A DNA stretch of 64,000 bases from Drosophila pseudoobscura (GCF_009870125.1 NC_046679.1:4340001-4404000); one strand, 5' to 3'; shown: positions 1 to 13,200, counted from the first letter of the stretch. Notes: generated by a model from the sequence alone, not told the origin. Translations and numbers: made by a program.

Positions 1-348
1 GGCCAGGGTGGCCTCCTAGATATACGCACAATTGGATCGAGCCCTACGGTAAAGCAGCACAAACGACACAGGACAAAGACCACAGACTGAACAGTGATGA
101 CTGGCAGAGAGTAGACGGAGAAAATCACGGACAGATAGTACTCGCCGCCTAGCATACATTGCGAATACAACAGCATTATTAAGTAGACCAGTGCAACAAT
201 CTCCACAGTCTGTAAAAGAAAGAAACATGGCAGAAGGGAATGGCATTTCGGGGATAATCTGTGTGTCGGTATCGAGTCCCCCCATCAGAGTTACCACTGT
301 AAAGAGCTGCATCACCAGGTTGACCAAACGAATGGTACACTTAAACAT
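1..348 (-). CDS. Small multi-pass membrane protein, 5' part, cut by the window edge
   Basis: The minus strand reads ATG at 348 (context AAATATG), exon 1 295-348 and exon 2 209 down to 1, still open at the edge. The 85-bp intron has GTAACT at its start and a pyrimidine-rich TTTCTTTCTTTTACAG end, and joins in phase 0. The spliced peptide starts MFKCTIRLVNLVMQLFTV, continues TVEIVALVYLIMLLYSQCML, and then holds a second hydrophobic stretch from about residue 43 to 68. About residue 80 on is basic (RISRRPPWP). I read this as at least two membrane spans separated by a short GGEYYL loop. I do not recognise the family; tetraspanin-like or another small four-pass protein is possible. The unspliced frame also stays open, but its peptide is not hydrophobic in the same ordered way, so I prefer the spliced model. 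The gene faces away from the 40-kb desert, so its control regions may lie there. Confidence 0.6.
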
Positions 349-3300
349 ATTTACAAAAAATTTGCTCAACTCCTTGACACTAAAAACAAACAAAAAATTT
401 CGTCTAGAAATGAAAATGAGAAAATGGGGGGGTAAAAGGGTCCACTTGGTAGTAACATTTTATTGCTCTCTGTGCGAAGGGTTTTTCTTTTATTTTTCCT
501 CGTTTTTTTTCCTTTCTGTTCTGTTTTGGTTCCCCTAATCTAATTGGCCTCGATAGCGATAGAAGTCGTTGCCCTTCGGTTGCTGCTTTTGTTTGGACTA
601 ATTTCATTACTGTCGGAATGTGGCGATGATTTCATGCAATTTAAAGCCACATTTTTCAGTGGCAAAGCATTTAGCATACTCGTAATTGTCGCTCTGTGTA
701 CCTGACCGGGCGAACGGGCCCCTTTTCGAGCACCCTAGTAGCACCACTAGGATCCCAGAGCTGTAGCAGGACTCCGGTGCCGATGCCCCACCCCAGGCTT
801 TTATGATAATTGCCTGTTGACACGGGATGGCCAGGAGACGCAGGCTAGAACAAGCCACAGAAATGGGTTGGGGTTTGGGTTTGGGTTGGGGCTGGGGTTT
901 GGGAAAAGGTTTGAAAATGGGGATACGCTGCTGATAAATGAAAATTTTCAAAATGTGAATCAACAAAAGAGAACCAAAACAAAATAGAAGGATTGTAAAT
1001 ATAATTTCATTTGTTTCAAAGGATACTTTTCTGCTGGTTTCCTGTTTTTTCCCCTCGGTGTTTAAATATTTCATTCTGTATTCTTAACTCTTCAACTTTC
1101 TATAGGTTTCATGGTTATCTTTTAATATTATTAATAGTTTTTCCTCTTTAAAAAATACATATTCTTAGTGGGTTTTTTATCTCAACAACTACCTTTTTCC
1201 ACATTGACTTCCACTCAATCACAACCGTCTGATAATTGGGATGGGTTCCTCACAGAGGAGGTATATCCTCCCTAAAGCCATAAATATTGCACTTCAATAC
1301 TTAACCAAACACAGCGACTTTTCGTGTTTTGTTGGGAAAAGACAAAAAACTTTTCGACTTGCGAGTAATCCAGGGATGTGAAGTGAAGTGCAGTCCCCAG
1401 AGAGAGCTCCCCCAAAGAAGGAGAGAAAGAAAGAGAAGTGTACCCAAATAAACAACAGCGGAAATGTAGGCTATGATTTGCTTACTTGCCACCAAGAGCA
1501 TGGGGAGGCGTGTGGCTCTGTGGCATGGGACTTGAACCAATGACATGGATGGTGGTGTGGCAGAGGCAGAGGCAGCAACAGAAACAGAACCAGAAACAGA
1601 ACAAGAGAAACATAAATCAAATGCATGTAAAATTTTGTACTTTCCGCACACATATCCTGGATCCTGGCTGCAAGTGCATTGGGGCTGGCACAAAGGAGCG
1701 GCACCGAACGGGACAGGAAAGCAGAGAGCAAGCCCAGGAACCCCAGGAACAGGACGACAGGAAAGCCAAGGAGAGGGAAGGACGACGACGAGTACAAGGG
1801 GCAGTAAGTGTGAGTAAGAGTGCGTTGTGTTTTGTGCACATCCGTTAACTTTGTCATTTTTGCTCATTTCCTTCCGCTATGGACAAGAAAACTGCAGCAC
1901 CAGCAAAAGCAGGGAAAACGGCAGGAAGAGCAGCATCAGTGGCAGTGGCAGTGGCAGGAACGAAATGATTCCCAGCAGTGCTCCACTGAGCCACTGAGCC
2001 ACTGACAAGCCGTAAGAAAAGCAAACACTGCACCACACAACACAACACAAGAACGACGCAACGCCACACACAAGGCCCAAGGAAACAAAAGCCATGCGGA
2101 AAGCGGCAATAAGTTGGGGGCATAACTTTTAGTGGCATCAACAGAAAGAGAGAGAGAGTGGGTGTGGGTGTGGGTACGGGTACGGCACGAAGAACATTTT
2201 GCATGAAATTAGAGCCATAAGACACAACCCACCGAACCGAATGCCGAAGGAGCAAAAAGTCTTGAGGTCTATAACTTGCTTCTAGGAATTTAATTATTTT
2301 CCAGTTGCTGCGCTCTCGAGTTGCTGTTGCTGTTACTGCTTGCAACTTGGACACGGGGGTCTTATTTTTTGCACATTACAAGATACCCCGCCTAACGGGT
2401 GGCCCAACGCCACCCGCCCGGGAGAATCGTGTGCCAAAAATAGGAAAACTTTTGCTGCAATTTTCATTCGCATTTATTGTGTTGACATGCTGCCACACTG
2501 CGTATACGTATATCCTTGATGCAACCAAACAATTTATTTATTTAAGTTGTGCTGCAAGTAGTGGAGGCAGAAGTGGAACGGGTAACAGGGAACGGGGAAC
2601 GGGGGCAACGTGGTGTGGCACGGGGTCTGAGAATGTAGCCAAAGAAAACTTTTCCCCTTATGTTTGTGTTTGAAAGCTGCAAAATATTTGTACACTTTTC
2701 CGTTGTTTTGTCGTTGTTTGTAGCTCCATGTCCCCCCCTGGGTCCACACTGTCTCCCCCGTATCCGATTAGAGCTGAACAGAAGGCAGAATCGGATAGAA
2801 GTTAACCCCCATTCCACCTTGAGCATTACTCTATATCCCATATCCCATATCCCAGGCAAATGCATGCATTCAAAGTCAAAGCCACATTAATTAGCATGCT
2901 AAGCTGACTTTTATCAAAAAACCAATTAAATCTACAAAAGCCTCATGAACACACACACACACACACTCTCACTCACAAAAAGTAAACTTGATAATTAAAT
3001 ACATGTGTGGGAGTGAGTGCCTTTGAGTTCAAAGTTGAATGCCAGCCAAAAACTCCTGGAATATGCATAATTTTTTATATTACTCAAAGGATACCCTGAG
3101 GAGAGGGTGCTTTGACTTTGAGCCGAGTCGAGCCTAAGGCGAGACTTAGGGTTTTCTTAGATTCAACTTTCCCCAAAGTCTACTTTCGATTGTCAAGAGA
3201 TCTTTTGGACATGGATTGGTCGTTAGCCAAGTGCTTAAAGCAAAATATTCCAGTCTTTTTTTTCATTTACCATCATTCTTTTTAGCTTTTCCAAATTCGC

Positions 3301-5000
3301 TTACAATTATTTATTTGCAGGGTATCCGAAACTTCGACACAGAAGCTCTCATCTCTCTCTCTCCCATTTTTTTCATATCAAACGCGACACAACATATTAA
3401 AAAGTAGGAAACATGGGGAAATGGGAACGGCATAAAAATTACAAATAACGTTATTAACGTTAAATTAAACTTTGGAAATTTGTGTTTATCCAAAGCCCAA
3501 GGACCGAGAACAAGACGGACATGGAGGGAAAGGACTACAGCGAGTGGAGTGTGTATAACTTTTGCGAGTACATAAAATAAAAGTACATTAAAAGTGGAAG
3601 GCGGAAGCGAGAGAGAGAGCCAAAGCTTGTTTATGTTTACCATAATTTGCGGCTCAACCTCAGTCTCAGCCTCTGTCTCTAAACATAATCAAAGCCTTCA
3701 AATAGAGTCAGAAGGGGGGGAGAGGACTGCGGTAATATCCATTCCCTTGTGGGATCGGGGCTTAGTGGGGGGGATCTTTACCTACTCAACTTTTGTGTGA
3801 ATGCCATGTTTTTCTCTTTCTCTCTATCTGATTTTTCTAGTTTTCTTTTTGCACTCCCTCCCGCACTCTCTGCTCCATTTTGCTGTGTTCGTATTTGTCA
3901 AGCTGCAAGCGTATGCCTGACACGTAGTAAATTAAATGTGAAACTCTGTAGCAGAGTGTAGCTAACTGTGAGTTTAGTTTGAGTGTAAGTGTATGTGTTT
4001 GAGTGGCTACAAAGAATGCTCTTCATGCTCTTCATGCTCTTCAGGCACCGTGTACTCCATTGCCTTCTACCCCTTGCCCACTTTAAGGGCTATAAATCAT
4101 CAAAGTTCAACGTTTGCCATTTTGTCGACAATGTAAGAGAGTGGGAGAAAGTAAGAGAGAATAGAGAGTGTGGTGTGTGTGTGTGTTGTATGAGTGTTTG
4201 TACCCAAATGTGTTTGCTTTGCAATTTCCTTTTATTTATTTAAAGTTCTTAAGTAAACATTGCGCTTCGCCCACTCACTGCCACCCCCTCTCGCTCTCTG
4301 CTAATATTAAGTTTTCTGCCAAAAAGTTTTCACAAGTAATCTTTTAATTAAGTGCCAACTCTCCGCTCAGACTCTCTCTCTTCAGACATGCAGATACATG
4401 CAGATAGAACAAACCAAGGGAATTATGAGAGCAACAGGAAGATCCACAAAGGCAGACAAAGAGAGACAGAAAGACAGCAAGAGATGATGTTAAATGGTCA
4501 CAGAGAGCGAATGGTGGAATCCAATGTGATTAATGGACAAAATGCCAGGCTCAATTAGAGCGACCAGCACAAGAAAGAGTACGAGTATTAACCGTTAGCT
4601 TAAGTTCAAAAGGGGGATAAGAGAAGCAGAAGAAGAGGGCCCTCCAAATAAACAGCAAGAAAACAACAACTAATTGCACCACAAACGACAATCGGGAACA
4701 TTACCAATGAAAGGGGGAGAACCACCAGCGACAAAGGAAGGAGAAAGAACGCAATAGCGACAAAGAGCGACCAAGAGCAACAACAAAAACCATAGAAAAC
4801 AGCAAATAGCAAACAACGGAAAAAGTAAAGAGCATGAGAAAGAGAGCTGCAAATATTTCGCAACTAATAAAAACATTGCGGCGTACTAAATCAAGTGGAA
4901 AACTGTAAAAAAATATAAAAAACATACAGAAACCCATTGGAAGGTGAGCAAGGGAGGACGGGAGAGGAAGTGGGGGAGGGGGAGGGAGCCCAACAAGAAA
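349..5000. other. Intergenic DNA, start of the gene desert
   Basis: No gene is supported here. The sequence holds a G-run array (865-903), CAG/CAGAAA-type purine repeats (about 1555-1800), short GA runs (about 2148 and 3607), a (CA)9 tract (2949-2966), three copies of a 9-mer around ATGCTCTTC (4017-4043) and a nearly T-free purine-rich stretch (about 4600-4990). Open frames here are biased by these repeats and have no splice or start context. Confidence 0.6.
865..903 (+). repeat. G-quadruplex-forming run array
   Basis: Seven runs of three or four G occur in 39 bases, separated by only TT, TTT or CT (runs at 865, 870, 877, 883, 888, 894 and 901). This more than meets the usual four-run G-quadruplex rule with very short loops. 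It resembles a degenerate TTTGGG/TTGGGG telomere-like array. Drosophila telomeres do not use such repeats, so this is an ordinary interstitial array and not a telomere. Confidence 0.75.
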
Positions 5001-8000
5001 CGCTCGTGAAAAAATGTACCACAGGAAGAAAATAAATGTGAAATATGGTTAATAGTTACCCCGAGGTGCCACAGAAATAATAGCAGCTGACATTTGACAT
5101 TAGTTTTCCAGTGCGAAGAGCAAGGTGAAGAAAATGTTTGCAGTTTTCCTTTTGCGCTTAATTAAAGAGATTGTCGGGAATTATAAATTGCGCCACTAAA
5201 ACAACACTAACGACGCTCTGGATCCGATCCGTCTTCAGCTGCACTTTTGAATTGATTAACGACCTACTCGTGGGGAGGAGCGGGGCTTAAGAGTTCCGAT
5301 GTACATAAAGTATGTAGTAAGAAAGGGTGAGGTATTCTTACGAGTGGTGTATGACCTTTTATAAATATACCATGCATAAACTGTTCATTCATTGCCTCTG
5401 TCTCTCTTCCTCTCACTCAGATCTGAAGATGCAGTTATCCAAATGACGCAATGCCTCTTAGCGATGCGCATGGGCTTTTTTTCTACATTTGTGTTGAAAG
5501 TTCGCTGCACGAAAAAGGGCGTAAGTACCTTCCTATCTAATAACTAATAAATAATCTTAAAATGATTACAATAAATCCTTTAATTAGTTCTCGTATCTAT
5601 TCTCACTATCATCACTGTAACACTTGCTATTACCCTCTAGCGTTTAAACAACCCACAGCTGTTATTTCCCTTGAAACCGTAGCCTCCACTCTTCATTACT
5701 ATTTCATTCGCTCTCTTCATTGTTTTTGCTTTTTTCGGAGTGGATCGCATTTCATAGAATTGCAAATTTGAGTACACATTGTCTCTCTTTCTCTCATTGT
5801 TTTTTTTCCCCCCGGTAGCGTAATTGGACTCCACTTTCAAATGGTCCAAAAGCGACTCTTGAGCTTTCGACCTTAATTGCACTTTGGCAACGTTTTTCGT
5901 CCTTGTTTGTGTTTGACCAAAATTGTCTGCCACCCCAAACTGATTGATTGATTCATTGAATGATTGATGGATGGATTGGCTGTTGTCCAAGGGCATAATA
6001 TTTGCATAGATTTAACTAATTGCTGGAAAAATGAGAGGAGAATTTACTGCTGCAAAATGTGCAGGAAAATTAAAATTTTCATATGCTCTTAAGTGCATTT
6101 TGGTCAAATATTGGTTTATTCCTCACTTCATGGCACAAACAATTTAAACAATCTTATGGTATTAGTGTCCGGATTTATCCATTTATCTTTGAGACGAGAA
6201 AGGGATCTATTTCCGGAATCGAAATTAGATCAAAGACCTAACGATAATCATAATTAAATTTCATTATCAAACGCTTTCAATTAGCAGGAAAAACAGCTCA
6301 AAAACATCTTCAACAATTGAGGAGAAAATGTCACGGAGAAATGCCCCCTTTTTTGGGTCCAAAGTGCAAACAATGGGTTGAAGAAAACTTGGTCAAAGTT
6401 CAGCGATAACTAAGGATACAACAGCTGCCTTTAATTAAAGCTGAAAACTCTTTGCCTTCGCCACTAAAAAGAGGTGAAGGGCAGCCACTTTTCGAAGATA
6501 AACGACACTTTTGACCGAATTTATTTTTCGCCAACTGAAAGTGGACCTCAACCTGAAGTGGCTTTAGTTTTTTGGGTGGCGAAGGCCTCATAACACACAT
6601 TTCAATTTCCTGGCCATGAATAATGGCAAATGTCCAAAAGATGCTGGCTAAACCAGACGCCATTTATTAGCCCTAAGGATATACGCTCAAAAGTACACTG
6701 GAAAAAAACCTGTCTAATACTCCCTCCTAATTAGTCCATGAACGATTCATAATATTAAAAGGAATTTTTACTTATTTTTACTTTCGGCTAAGGTCTTTAA
6801 TCATTAAAGACTTATTATATACCTATTTTTTTCCTGTGTAGAAACTATTGACCAAGGGAAATGCTTTGCGGCCAAGTTTTGTGGCTGGCTAATTGAGTTA
6901 ATTGTGGAAAAATTAGGCTCAATGTCCGGGGCCACATTGTCCTTGGGGCCACTTAAAATGTATTGTCTGCCATCGATAATGAGACGACGGGCAGAGAGAG
7001 ACAGAGAGATGATTGACCAAGTACATCATTCAATTATGAGCGTCATCGTCGATTTTTCGGCCTTTCATGTGAAATGCATGAATATTATTTTGAACGTGAG
7101 TGTACGCTTAATGATATTTTCCTGTAAACTGACAACTCTATATTATGAACATACATATATGTATGTAGGAGGGGTGACGGTGCGCTGCGGTGTGCGGTTT
7201 AGCTAAATGACAAACGAGACATTGACACGAAAATTCACTTTTGAACACAGGCCCAGAGATGGATTTCTATACACTTAATATAGCAGCACGTTAATATCCA
7301 TCCCCTGCTGTCAGGTAGTCACCATCGCATTTGTCAGAAACACACACACAACATGAATGACACACGGACACATACATACATATGTACATATATCCCCATT
7401 TATGAGTATATACTCTTTTTGGTAAATTTAAGCCACATGCAAAACTCCATTTAATTTGGAATAAATATTAAGCGAAGGCCTCTTTATTATCGACAAACAA
7501 ATTGTTGAGTGTAATAATTGATATGAAAACTAAATAAATAAACGAAAATTTAATTACCTGATGGCTATTTGGCCTGGTCGGACGTCTGTTTTAATTGCTA
7601 TCGACGACAAGTGCGGCCTAAAAATGACAAAAGCGGAAAATTTTCAACAGCATTATTATTTTTATCAATTTATAATGGGCCAACAATACAAGTGATTGAA
7701 TGAATATGCATGAGTCGGTATTTCCCCACGCCCGGCTCACACCCTGTCGTGCTCGTATGGTGGGCCAAGAAAATTTACAATTCAATCAGAGGCCGCAACA
7801 GTGCAGTGTCAAAACCGCTGTAGCAGAGGTAAATGCTGTGGCAGGAACGGAGGCAGAGAAGCGGCTGGGGCAAGAATGGGAGCAAAAGCAGAGGCTGTGG
7901 CTGAAACGGAGGGGACTGCGGAAGGAATAGAGGCAGTAGCAGTGGCTGTGGCAGGAACAGGAGCATGAGACAGCAGCAACAGAAGCTGAAACACCGCATC

Positions 8001-9980
8001 CGCAATCACTAAAAATTAATTTCAATTTTATTGCATAAAAGTGAATCAACCGCAACAGCAACAGCGGCCACATTGAACGATGGTTGATGCTGGATGTGAG
8101 GGAGGAGTTGGATTTGGAGGCGGTTTGAGCCCGGCCAAAACAAGAACAAGGCTGATTTGTATGGGCTATCGGACACCTTGGAAATCTATTGGAATGAGTT
8201 CAGGATTATTAGGATTAGCGCGAAGTCTTCTTTCTTTAAAACTTTAGATAGCAAAGGTTCTTCTTCAAACGGTGAGAGAAATGACTTTAGGAGGAGTGAT
8301 GTATGTATTAATGATGAGATTGGGTTGAGTTTGGGCAGTTTTTAAGCCTTTTCCCTATCAAGAATGGAGTTTGAAAGAAGCTTAAAATTGAAAGAACTGA
8401 TCTAAGGAGTGCTGAATTTCCATTCCGAGTATCGTAGGATTATAGTTTTCGGCATCTAACTTTTGATGGAGTCAGCAGTGCATCCTTTAATCTACTTGCT
8501 TCCGAGCAAGAAAATATTGCTACCTTCGGACTTTTTTGGCAATCTCTACTTAAACACAACATACCATAGCATAGTACCGGGTATAAAAACAACGTTGAGG
8601 CCTGGGCCAAGAGGTCGAGTAAAATATGCAGATCAACTGGGGTCTGTCAAGGGGCGAACTGAGTGGGGAAACTGCTCAGAAGGGAGTGCGAACCTTCCCA
8701 GCGTTGGGGGTATATTTTCAGCCAAAAGCCAAACATTTATGAAAATGCAAAAGCGTTTTTAGGGTTTACCTCTCAGGTAAATCTGACGCTGCAGCGGCGC
8801 CAACTGCAGAACGATATTAATGCGAAGCAAAAACTGGCTAAAACTGGCAGGCAGAGGGGGGTGGGAAAGAAGAAAAAAAAAACGAGAACATGAATTGCGG
8901 TTTAAGCATTGAATTATGAATATTTCTTTGCCTCGACCCCGACCTGGTTTTCCGTTGATTCCACCTTCTGTTGGTGGCCGCTGCCAGGGCAACATTTATC
9001 ATCGTGGCAGTCGGAGATTCTGATTAAAAGCGAGAAATGTTTCGTAATAATGTTTCCCCCGAAACCCGACTCTCGACTCGACGCAGCTCATCCCCATCTG
9101 CAACTACTGATTCAACAAATGCTAAAATCGCGGCACACAAAATGTACGCAACGCATCAGGTTGCAAGAAGAGATTGTGCGCCCTGCGCACCCCCCTGATT
9201 TTTTCTGGTTTTAGGTTATAGAATTTTGTGCATTTTACTCGGTTTTATTTTTTTCTTTTTTTTCCCCCCCTGTTGCCATATTTTGAATGATGTTGAATGA
9301 TGATCATAATGAGGACGCAAATTCCCATTCAATTTGTAAAGCAATTCATTTGGCTCTTATGCTAAATGGCAATGGCATTATATAAATTAGACAAAAGCCG
9401 AAACTTTTCCACCGTAAGCACCAGACGCGATAGCCGAGGAACCCAGGCATTATAATTGGCACAACTTTTGCTCGGTTAGCATGAAAACTCATTTATTTCA
9501 ACGCAATCAACGTACTATACCCAGAGAAAAGCAGACAGACGGACGAGAGGACAGAAGGACCAACGGAAAGACAGATATCCAGACGGATGGAACGGACCTG
9601 AAGAGTGGAAGTTATAGCAATTAGCGGACTCGAGTGAATAGAGCCAAAAGGAATTAGGCAGCAAACCAGACCCAGGCACAGCTGTAGCCTGGCAACGGCA
9701 GAGAACAGCACAGTGCCAGTTCCAGTGCCGCTGCCGCTGTGCCACAACCACGGGTGAAAAGTGGGGCAGCAAAAGGCAGCAACAGCGCTCCCGATGATAC
9801 TCATAAGTAGGGACGAGTGTGTGGCATGAATGGAAGGTTAGCTTGTACCGTTAGCATACCGTCTCGACATCAGCCTTCATGCCACAACACAGTGCCGCTC
9901 TCTCAACTGGATCTGTTACAGCTACATTAGGTTCTGGTAGACTTTGTATGTGATTAACAATTTGAGTGGTTCGTTTAAAA
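5001..9980. other. Intergenic DNA
   Basis: No gene is supported. The stretch is AT-rich around 5500-7700, with one MITE-like element (6694-6840). Between 7790 and 8060 lies a GCAGTGGCTGTGGC/GGAAC-type imperfect repeat, which creates several long but spurious frames on both strands. A TATAAAAA box-like site at about 8582 has no clear initiator or ORF behind it. Confidence 0.55.
6694..6840. mobile_element. MITE-like element with short terminal inverted repeats
   Basis: The left end reads TACACTGGAAAAAAACCTG and the right end, reverse complemented, reads TACACAGGAAAAAAATAGG, 15 of 19 matching. The 147-bp interior is AT-rich and non-coding. It contains a 19-bp perfect hairpin around GTCTTTAATCATTAAAGAC (6793-6811). 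A second stretch with similar ends lies at 35279-35491. No transposase or clear target duplication is visible, so this is a non-autonomous element at best. A chance A-run/T-run pairing cannot be excluded. Confidence 0.4.
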
Positions 9981-10052
9981 CAGCGGTCGGCACAGCCCTA
10001 TTTCATGTGCATAGGAAATACAATTGTAGAATTGTGTGCGTGCCGACCACCG
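9981..10052. mobile_element. hAT-like terminal inverted repeat pair, 72 bp
   Basis: The left end CAGCGGTCGGCAC has the form of hAT-superfamily termini (CAGnGGTCGGCA type). The right end GTGCCGACCACCG is its imperfect inverse, 11 of 13 matching. The flanking octamers are GTTTAAAA and ATCCAAAA, which are only half identical, so the 8-bp target duplication expected for hAT is decayed or absent. The interior has a small CAATT/AATTG hairpin and no coding capacity. I read it as a deletion derivative or solo remnant. Confidence 0.35.
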
Positions 10053-10059
10053 ATCCAAA

Positions 10060-10269
10060 ATGGCGCTTGATATACATTGCGTGACCTTCGGCTGCTAAAA
10101 GACTGAGTCCTTCACCGAAAACTACGAGCATTGCCAGGTCTTGGAATTGGCTTTACCGTATGCGAAGGATGCACTCTTTTCGCGTAAATTTAAGAGAGTT
10201 ACCCTTGTATTCAACAATAATTTTATTCTAAATTTTATTTTCTTGAAAAAACACCCTAAACAGACGTGA
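10060..10269 (+). pseudogene. Decayed short ORF with one in-frame stop
   Basis: From ATG at 10060 (context CCAAAATGG) the frame reads MALDIHCVTFGC, then TAA at 10096-10098, then KTESFTENYEHCQVLELALP and a further protein-like, lysine/arginine-rich stretch to about 10210. The tail before TGA at 10267 is AT-rich and unconvincing. Codons on both sides of the TAA favour G or C in the third position, unlike the surrounding DNA. One C-to-T change (CAA or CAG to a stop) would explain the break. I do not recognise the peptide. It begins 8 bases after the hAT-like end, so it may be transposon-derived coding sequence. Confidence 0.3.
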
Positions 10270-13200
10270 CTTCCTTGTAAAATCCATTAAGATTTATGGG
10301 TTCTTTGACAATACAAATTCGAGGAATAAAATGCTTCCAATCTCGCAGAAACCATCATCAATTAACCTTTTAATGCTGCTCAGTAATCTATATAAAGGTA
10401 AACGAAGAAATCATTAGCTTAATTTCCTGTTTACTTTATAAATTTAGACGTGCAACATGCCCCAGCTGCCCGAGTCTATCATTACCAGCGATGACCGGGT
10501 GAACGGGTTCTCAGACCCTGCCAAAAGTGGGCAACACTTTTACCACCGTATTCATAATATATTCAGAAATAAACTTTGTGTTCATATTGATTTATTGAAT
10601 TTTGTCACTTTTGAGCCGCTGACGGGCCGAACCATTCATTAAACTCATTAATTGTCATTCATTTATTCCCTTTACGGTTGGACAACAAAATTTCAATCTT
10701 TTTTCCTTTGCGTGTTTGGTGTGCTGGATTTTTTTCGTTGGTTTTCCGAAAATTTTAAACATTTAATTAAGTCAGCAGACAGCGAAATAATTTATACAAT
10801 TTATGCGCGACACACATTTGCATAATGCAGCGCAACAAATCACAAATCAAATGTTTATTAATGCATAGACGCCCGCATATTCCCTCGCCGAAAACCGCCA
10901 GCCTCGGTCCACATATCCTCTTAGCATCCCCCCATTCTACATGTCCTATTAAAAACCGCGCTCTGCCAACATTATTGCAATCCATATCAATATCATTTTT
11001 GCATTTTAGACGCGCTTGAATGGTTTGTCCTCATGAATTATGGCAGAACAACTCAATCAAAAATCGAAACAAAAGACAAGGAAAAACCAGTGGAAAACCG
11101 GGAAAATAGAAACAAATGAATTAGCCATATCTATGGTGGTGGCCCTGACACAGCGTCTATGTGTGTGAGTGACGGCGTGATAACGCGTTATTACACTATA
11201 AAATCATTAATATGGCGGCTCTAATGGCGCTGATATGTAAATGTAGGACTCCCGTCTCCTGTCACGCAAAGCGCTTGTAAAAATATACATAAACATACAA
11301 ACGTGTCTGTATGTACGCTCACATACAGACAAGGAGCGCAGAAATGTGGCATTAGCCGACAGTCTTTGGCAACGCCTACCATTTGCAGCCATTACCAAAC
11401 ACTTTGCCCATAAACTGACTTCCACACGGAGCCACAGAGGGAAAGCGAGAGAGAGAGAGACATGAGTACCGTCAAGGCAAGGGAATCTATTAGTTTGTCG
11501 AGGCTTAGCTAAATTTTCAGGAGCACTCAGGGAGCCGGCTATGAGAGACAATTCCGCAAATTTGATATGCGCAATTTGTTAACCAACGAGGAGAGCACAG
11601 AGAACGCTCAAATCGACTCTGGAAAGAGACATCGACGCGAGCAAGAGCCCAAGGCATAGACCTATGTAGCTGTTGATTAGGTAAAGCTGCTCTTACACGA
11701 TAGCTATTGCACAGGTGCAATTTTTTCTATGTATCTTCCTCTATCATACAACAAGCACTCACATCTCACTAGCATCTTTAAGTACATGTGCCATCCGGTT
11801 TTTTTTTCCGTTTGCTCATAAATGATCGGGGGAAAACGTATCGTGTGAGCACAGCTGTAAGGACTGAGACTCTTCGGTTCGCCGTAGCTGTGACAAAGGA
11901 GTGGTTTATATAACCACCGCCCCTGGCAACCTGTTGCCGGCTACGCACTTTTTATGACTCCAACAGGCAGCGGGTGGTTGCGTGCTTCTGCCTTTGCTTC
12001 TGATTCTGCCACAATCACCTTCTGCCCCTCATGCCTCACAGCCACCACAAAGTCGTCACCATAAAACGTAATATGCCACATGACTCGCTGATGGAAAACA
12101 CAACCATTTCCACAGAAAATTGTATAACATATACTCGTAGCTGTGCAGCACTGAGGCAGAAAAAAATGCTTCGTTCTAAGTTTTCTCCGATTAAATCTCG
12201 TGTTTCAGCCAACAATTTGCGTTTTGTTTATTCCTCTTTTGTACTGAATTTCTGATTTTCTGAAATTGCCAACAAGATATGCAAAGAACTCTTTGGCCCC
12301 GGCCCGCGATGGGGAAACTTATAGTTTATACTTGGGCAAATCTCGGCGCAAGACAAAAGTAGTCAACTCTCGACTTGCAAAGTTTCCTCTTGGTCAGCCG
12401 ATTGCATTTGGCCAAGAGCAGCATCAGGCAGCATCGGGCAGCCGAAGAAACAACAAAAACTGCAATTGAATTTTATAACAAACAATTTTACGCTTTAAGC
12501 ACACTAGAATTTGCTTTTGTTGTAGCTACCAATGAGGCAGCCAGCAGCCATCAGCCAGTACCCAGTGCCGTGAAGTGCTCTCCGGCTCGAACCAGGTCTC
12601 GGACTCGGCTTTCGGTCTCTGGACTGCAGACTGCAGACTGCGGATTGCCTCATTGACTTTGCCTTTGGCCAAAGCAATTTTCTACTACTTTTTTTCTCTT
12701 CTTCTATTTATCGTTATTTACCATTAGCTGCCGCCCGCCCCTCTCCAGGACCCGCAATGCCTGTAACGACCACAATAAGCATTTCCTTCTCTTATTTTTG
12801 TTCCTCTTTCTACCTTTTTTTTCGGCTGCACTGTGGGTAATCGCTGCACAAAGTTTCACAACAAAAAAAACAGAAAAGGAACAAAATTGAAAACAAACAA
12901 CAACGAATGATTGAGTTGCATAAGCACAAAACTTATACAAATCGAATGGCTCTTAATTAAATTAACTTTTTGCTCATATTCTCGGTTTTGCTTATCAAAA
13001 GTCAAAGGGTTTAATAGGAATTGCGGAAATGTAAGGAAGTCCTTGAATGTGATGTTTGTTCTTTGGTTGTGTGTTTTGGTAACATTTAAGATACTCCTCA
13101 AAAATAGCACATACCTTTACAGATAATTTATTCATCTTTAAAAGTTACTCAAACTAATTTTACAAATAATCTTTACAAGGTTACAGCCTCTTTTATTTGT

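Noticed and set aside
607-1074. 155-codon frame on the minus strand with a PQPQPKPKPQP stretch
   Set aside because: The Pro/Lys/Gln repeat is only the G-run array read on the other strand. There is no start context, splice signal or protein-like domain.
1301-2354. Several long overlapping frames on both strands
   Set aside because: Purine-rich and CAG/CAGAAA repeats keep stops away on both strands. Frames conflict and none looks like a domain.
7700-8073. Frames of 66-95 codons
   Set aside because: They arise from the GCAGTGGC-type repeat. The minus peptides are Ser/Cys/Leu low-complexity runs.
10330-10500. Small peptide MLPISQKPSSINLLMLLSNL with a possible 50-bp intron and a following ATG frame at 10457
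   Set aside because: The intron would be unusually short and the frame ends soon after. The 61-codon frame at 10457 has good start context but no other support.
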